The position numbers and the translations under genes are program-made. Source: JBNLBT01 sp050303435 (lineage in GTDB: Bacteria > Pseudomonadota > Gammaproteobacteria > Xanthomonadales > Marinicellaceae). From it: 8,492 bases of DNA. Location of the stretch: assembly GCA_050303435.1 (NCBI GenBank), contig JBNLBT010000130.1:1-8492 (forward strand), read 5' to 3'. Position 1 is the first letter of the stretch; the number at the start of each line of letters is the position of its first letter. The notes beneath the pieces are model-generated. The model was given only the letters and a program-made list of their open reading frames with translations. It was not told the DNA's origin and ran no database searches. This document shows, piece after piece, positions 4,813 to 8,492 of this stretch.

Positions 4813-6630
4813 ATGCAACGAATGAAATGGCTCATGTTTGTGACCGCGTTCGCGCCGTTTGCGGCGTGCTTTGCGGGCAGCACGGATTTTACCCCGCACG
4901 GCACCCAGCCGGGCCTGAGCTTTCCCCTTGAAGCCCCAACCAATTGCCACAGCTGCCACAAAGGCGAGTCGGTCACTGACTTAGCCAACACCCCGTACAA
5001 CACCTGGCTCGGATCGATGAAAGCCAACGCCACCCGCGACCCGCTGTTCTGGGCCGCGCTGGACGTGGCCAACAACGACGTGCCGGGCATCGGCGATTTC
5101 TGCCTGCGCTGCCACACCCCGCAAGGCTGGTACAACGGCCATGTGGTCAAACCGGCGTTGCCCGGCCCCAACCTGGCCGGCGAAAACGGCTGTGAACTGC
5201 TCGGCAGCCACGTGGCCGGCGACGGCAAACTGAACGACTACGGCGGCGTCAACTGCCACTTCTGTCACCGCATCGACCCCGAAGGCCCCAACGGCGAAGC
5301 GCAGATCTTGCAGAACGCAGCGACCTGGGTGGACGATGAACAATGCGACAACAACTTCGGCCCCTGCCGCAAAGGCCCGTACACCTACGATTCCTTTGGC
5401 TTCCATGCCTGGGAATACTCCGATTTCATCCAGGACAGCACCTTCTGCGCGTCCTGTCACGACGTCAGCGCGCCGGAAGTGGACAACGGCGGCTCACCAC
5501 AAATCATCCGCACCCTGCTGGTCAACGGCGTGGACACCGGACTGGCGATGCCGTATGAACGCACCTATTCCGAGTGGCACAATTCCCGCTTCGCCGATCT
5601 GATTTACATCGACGGCCTGGACAACGGCAACGGCCCCGACGTGCCGGCCATCATCGGTGAACAGCACTGTCAAAGCTGCCACATGCCAAACACCGGCGAT
5701 CCATTGGCCCGCGCCTGCGTATTTGAAGCCGAGGGCAGCCGCGCCAACAACCTGCCAACTCACCAGTTTGCCGGCGGCAACACCTGGGTGCCGCAGCTGA
5801 TCAAAACAGAATACGGCGACGCGCTGGAAGCCAACGACCCCGAGACCGGCCGCAAAGACGCGCTGGATGCCACCACCGCTTACGCCATGGACATGCTGCA
5901 GATGAACAGCGCCATCGTGCAAACCACGCTGTCGGCGCAAAGCGCCACGCAGTTGGATGTGGCCGTCAAAGTCACCAACCTGGCTGGACATAAACTGCCC
6001 ACCGGCTACCTGGAAGGCCGGCGCATGTGGATCCACGTGGAAGCGCGCGACGCCAGCGACGCGCTGTTCTTTGAAAGCGGCGCCTACAACGCCACCACCG
6101 GCGTGTTGACTGAAGACGCGCAAATCAAAGTCTATGAAGCCATCCAGGGCATCTGGGACGGCGTTAATAATGTGTGCAAAATCGACGACGGCGCGGGCAA
6201 CAAACTGTTTCACTTTGTGCTGAACGACTGCATCTACAAAGACAACCGCATTCCCCCGCTGGGATTCCGCGGCGGGTCCGACCCGGAAATGGCACCTGTG
6301 GGCATCACCTACCCGGCACACCCCACGCGCCCGGGCGAACTGGTCAACTATGACGTCGCCAACTACCAGATTCCGATCACCGGCGTGAGCCTGCCAATCA
6401 CCGTGACCGCCACATTGAAATTTCAGATCGCCAGCAAGGAATACATCGACTTCCTTGACGACGAAGCCACCGACAACGCTTTCCCCACCGAGAATCTGAT
6501 GTGCAATCGCAGCTGGACCATCGGCCCGGCTGACCAATCGCGCGGCGCCTTCATGAAAGATCTGTGGGACACCAACGGCAAATCCGCGCCGGTGGACATG
6601 ACATTCGACTCATTGGAGATCCAACCATGA
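4813..6630 (+). CDS. Exported pentahaem cytochrome c with C-terminal Ig-like domain
   Basis: A 605-residue periplasmic or surface electron-transfer protein. Residues 1-21 are a signal peptide. Five haem-binding CxxCH motifs start at C45 (CHSCH), C97 (CLRCH), C148 (CHFCH), C212 (CASCH) and C286 (CQSCH). H29, H110, H133, H198, H256 (SEWHNSRF) and H317 (THQFAGGN) are candidate distal ligands, so bis-His low-spin haems are plausible. Residues 66-80 (WLGSMKANATRDPLF) also recur in multihaem cytochromes, as I recall. From about 380 a beta-rich domain begins with VTNLAGHKLPTGYLEGRRMWIHV; GHKLPTGY is known from this cytochrome group. I see no CxxCK or other sign of NrfA-type catalysis, so electron transfer is likelier than nitrite reduction. 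The ATG at 4813 has GAGG (4801-4804) 8 nt upstream; an in-frame TTG at 4810 is less likely. Its stop overlaps the next start as ATGA. It is the first gene of a three-gene operon. Confidence 0.92.
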   Translation: MQRMKWLMFVTAFAPFAACFAGSTDFTPHGTQPGLSFPLEAPTNCHSCHKGESVTDLANTPYNTWLGSMKANATRDPLFWAALDVANNDVPGIGDFCLRCHTPQGWYNGHVVKPALPGPNLAGENGCELLGSHVAGDGKLNDYGGVNCHFCHRIDPEGPNGEAQILQNAATWVDDEQCDNNFGPCRKGPYTYDSFGFHAWEYSDFIQDSTFCASCHDVSAPEVDNGGSPQIIRTLLVNGVDTGLAMPYERTYSEWHNSRFADLIYIDGLDNGNGPDVPAIIGEQHCQSCHMPNTGDPLARACVFEAEGSRANNLPTHQFAGGNTWVPQLIKTEYGDALEANDPETGRKDALDATTAYAMDMLQMNSAIVQTTLSAQSATQLDVAVKVTNLAGHKLPTGYLEGRRMWIHVEARDASDALFFESGAYNATTGVLTEDAQIKVYEAIQGIWDGVNNVCKIDDGAGNKLFHFVLNDCIYKDNRIPPLGFRGGSDPEMAPVGITYPAHPTRPGELVNYDVANYQIPITGVSLPITVTATLKFQIASKEYIDFLDDEATDNAFPTENLMCNRSWTIGPADQSRGAFMKDLWDTNGKSAPVDMTFDSLEIQP

Positions 6631-7232
6631 AAATCATTGCACTGTTGCTGTACATGCAAACCGCTGCGGCGATCGAATACGCCGAGTACAACGAAGCCGA
6701 CCTGCCCAACCCGGCCGAAGCCATCCAGCGCGATGAGGCGGGCAACATCGTTGAAGTGACCATCAACCGCTGGCAGGACCGCGTTAAAACCGCCGAAGGC
6801 GACAAACTCTATGAGTACCGCCAGGGCTACAACTACCAGAAAAAACAGGGCTTCATCCGCACCTTCACGCTGCAAGGCGATTTGGTGCATGAGGAATACG
6901 CCCGCCGCATCGACGGCATGGTCAGTCGTGAAGAAATGCTCAAAGCCTTTGAGCTGTTCAAGGCCGACCCCTTTCAGCAAACCCTGATGGCCGCAGAAGA
7001 ACAGGCCATCGTGTTGCACGGCGGCTTCAATTTTGAAGACGATGAAGAAGGGGAACCCTGTTTTAAAGGCAACCGCTGTGTGCACGTGTTTGCCTCAACC
7101 CCGAAAACCACAGTGGTGGCACACGCCATCGTGCGTTTGACCGACAACTCCATCCCCTACCCCACATTCGACACAGACGACGTCACCAAAGCCAAATTTA
7201 AACAGTTTCACGAAAAAAGAGGTGCTCAATGA
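6627..7232 (+). CDS. Exported protein of unknown function, second gene of the cytochrome/CuAO-like operon
   Basis: A 201-residue protein. Residues 1-15 are a short signal peptide (MKIIALLLYMQTAAA). The mature protein is acidic. It has two helix-prone parts (EAIQRDEAGNIVEVTINRWQDRV, and SREEMLKAFELFKADPFQQTLMAAEEQ at 100-126) and a beta-rich end (RCVHVFASTPKTTVVAHAIVRLTDNSI at 150-176), with C145 and C151 likely paired. I do not recognise a family. The helix-then-strand order, with an EEML-KAFEL-KAD segment and a strand pair ending in VRL-D, recalls the small N2/N3 domains that precede the catalytic domain in copper amine oxidases. With the next gene this could be a split enzyme, but that is speculative. 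The true start is ATG 6627 (GGAG 6614-6617; ATGA overlap with the cytochrome stop), not the upstream in-frame ATG at 6564. Its own stop overlaps the next start as ATGA. Confidence 0.85.
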   Translation: MKIIALLLYMQTAAAIEYAEYNEADLPNPAEAIQRDEAGNIVEVTINRWQDRVKTAEGDKLYEYRQGYNYQKKQGFIRTFTLQGDLVHEEYARRIDGMVSREEMLKAFELFKADPFQQTLMAAEEQAIVLHGGFNFEDDEEGEPCFKGNRCVHVFASTPKTTVVAHAIVRLTDNSIPYPTFDTDDVTKAKFKQFHEKRGAQ

Positions 7233-8428
7233 AATTCAAGAGATGTATAAGCGCACTGGCGCTCACTGGCCTGGGCTTTACAGCCATGGCCGCCACACCG
7301 GTGTGTAACCAGCCCGGAGAAAACTTCGTCAGTTGGCCAGACGACAACCCCATCTGGGAAATGTGCTATCTGGCACCGAGCAACAGCTCCGCCGCGCAAG
7401 GCTCCAGCCTGGAAGTGCGCAATGTGCATTACAACGGGCACCTGGTGCTTGAGCGTTCACACGTGCCGATGCTGTTTGCCAACTACGCATCGTCGACCTG
7501 TTACCGCGACTGGAAAGACACCAATTCCAATTTTTTGGAAGCCGATCAAATCCTTAACCCGACGCGCCCGGCGATCACCACCTGCGACGTGTCCACCAGC
7601 ACCACGCAACCGGTGGGCAACTGCCCGTTCACCAACGTCAATGGCGGTGGCAGCGTGGGCAGCGCCAGCGACTGTTTTGCCGGTGTGCAAGTTGAAAAAT
7701 ACCCGCACCGTCTGGTGTTGACAACCAACCACTCGGCCGCCTGGTATAAATACTCCTCGCGCTACACCTTCTACTCCGACGGCCGCATCAAACCGCGCTT
7801 CGGATTCGGCAACAGCGACGGCACCAACCACGGCATCACCCACTGGCACCACGCCTACTACCGCATGGATTTTGACATCAACGGTTCCGACAACGACGAA
7901 GTGTTCATCCGCACTGGCACCTCCGACGCGCTGCAGGATGAAGAGTTTTCCGATCTGAGAGAACTGCTGAACGCCAGCAACAACACCTCAACCTACAACG
8001 ACGAAGTCACCTGGATCGTCAAGGACAGCGTCACTGGTCGCGGCTTTATGGTGGCACCCAGCGCGGAAGGCGATTCGCAAACTGGCTCTGTGGATGACTA
8101 CGACATCCCGACCGACGAAAGCGGTGCCGGCTACCACAAAGTTGACGTCATGGTTTCAAAGTACAAACTGTACAACAGCGGCACCCTGCCCGAGTATTCC
8201 GACACCCCCGGCAGCAACAACCTGAGCGATTGTGACATGAATGAACAGGCCATTGTGGGCCCGCCCGGCGGCGGCGAATCCCTGGTCGGTGAAAACGTGG
8301 TGGTGTGGTATCGCACCGCAGTCAAGGATCTGGCCAACCAGGGTTTGATCTGTAAATCCGGCGGCCCGACCCTGGTGCCGATCGGCGACTGGACCAAAGA
8401 CGACATCTGGGCCAATTCATTCGATTGA
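7229..8428 (+). CDS. Exported, divergent copper amine oxidase-like catalytic domain protein
   Basis: A 399-residue protein with a signal peptide (1-21, TAMA). The mature part lines up without gaps over key blocks with the CuAO catalytic domain. WEMCYLAPSN...LEVRNVHYNGHLVLERSHVPMLFANY (43-86) matches the entry strands. WKDT (95-98) matches the block with the catalytic-base Asp (D97). RLVLTTNHSAAWYKY (161-175) matches the topaquinone block, with Y173 at the precursor position. THWHHAYYRMDFDING (204-219) matches the HxH copper block, with H205 and H207. VVVWYRTAVKDL (357-368) matches the third-ligand block, but D367 replaces His. The spacing from H207 to D367 (160) is close to the family's. The usual N-Y-[DE]-Y is W-Y-K-Y here. 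CuAOs oxidise primary amines to aldehydes; whether this protein binds copper, makes topaquinone or is redox-active is open. GAGG (7219-7222) precedes the start; a terminator follows. N-terminal CuAO domains are missing. Confidence 0.8.
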   Translation: MKFKRCISALALTGLGFTAMAATPVCNQPGENFVSWPDDNPIWEMCYLAPSNSSAAQGSSLEVRNVHYNGHLVLERSHVPMLFANYASSTCYRDWKDTNSNFLEADQILNPTRPAITTCDVSTSTTQPVGNCPFTNVNGGGSVGSASDCFAGVQVEKYPHRLVLTTNHSAAWYKYSSRYTFYSDGRIKPRFGFGNSDGTNHGITHWHHAYYRMDFDINGSDNDEVFIRTGTSDALQDEEFSDLRELLNASNNTSTYNDEVTWIVKDSVTGRGFMVAPSAEGDSQTGSVDDYDIPTDESGAGYHKVDVMVSKYKLYNSGTLPEYSDTPGSNNLSDCDMNEQAIVGPPGGGESLVGENVVVWYRTAVKDLANQGLICKSGGPTLVPIGDWTKDDIWANSFD

Positions 8429-8446
8429 TCCAACAACAAGACCAAC

Positions 8447-8478
8447 AAAAAAGCCACGCAGACCGCGTGGCTTTTTTT
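8447..8478 (+). terminator. Intrinsic terminator of the cytochrome/CuAO-like operon
   Basis: GCCACGC (8453-8459) and GCGTGGC (8465-8471) form a perfect stem around a 5-nt loop, flanked by A6 (8447-8452) and T7 (8472-8478). It starts 18 nt after the last stop codon of the operon. The A/T symmetry means it could also work on the opposite strand. Confidence 0.93.
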
Positions 8479-8492
8479 ATGCATGAATTAAA

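Noticed and set aside
5494..6537. Minus-strand open frame of 347 codons
   Set aside because: It is fully antisense to the cytochrome gene, whose haem motifs and signal peptide are unambiguous, and has no motif of its own.
6564..6626. Earlier in-frame ATG for the 201-residue protein
   Set aside because: It would put 21 polar residues before an intact signal peptide and overlap the cytochrome gene by 67 nt. The ATG at 6627 has GGAG at proper spacing and an ATGA junction.

Overview
The window reads as chromosomal DNA of a GC-rich Gram-negative bacterium, most likely a gammaproteobacterium. Reasons: long-form HisG preceded by His-codon leader-peptide attenuation, sigma70-type promoters, intrinsic terminators with long U-tracts, and six genes carrying Sec-type signal peptides. 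No IS element, CRISPR array, tRNA, rRNA or phage gene was found. The exact genus cannot be read from the sequence.

Left end, minus strand (1-1041): the first 236 codons of hisG (ATP phosphoribosyltransferase) run off the left edge. Its upstream control region is unusual. It appears to hold two consecutive attenuators, each a His-rich mini-ORF followed by an intrinsic terminator: leader 1 (943-1005) with terminator 1 (888-917), then leader 2 (802-846) with terminator 2 (732-768). A promoter with a perfect TTGACA -35 box (1013-1041) sits immediately before leader 1.

Middle (1231-4386): four apparently unrelated genes. They are a secreted protein built on six to seven 18-residue DDGSG repeats (1231-2013), an AraC-family regulator with a DUF6597-like N-terminus and a probable TTG start (2152-2943), a small secreted lipocalin/DUF1579-like protein (3020-3565), and, convergent and overlapping it by 7 nt, a secreted DUF4124-like protein with a proline-rich linker (3559-4386, minus).

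Right half (4387-8492): an intergenic region ends in a near-consensus promoter (ATGACA-N18-TATAAT, 4755-4784) that drives a compact three-gene unit closed by a strong terminator (8447-8478). The genes are joined by ATGA stop/start overlaps, which suggests translational coupling. They encode a pentahaem cytochrome c with a C-terminal Ig-like domain carrying GHKLPTGY, a 201-residue exported protein of unknown function, and a 399-residue exported protein. Motif by motif, the last lines up with the catalytic domain of copper amine oxidases (CuAO), but it has an altered topaquinone motif and Asp in place of the third copper-binding His. The most interesting hypothesis here is that this is an exported redox module in which a divergent CuAO-like enzyme passes electrons to a multihaem cytochrome rather than to oxygen. 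That is inference: the CuAO relationship was made by eye from remembered family motifs.
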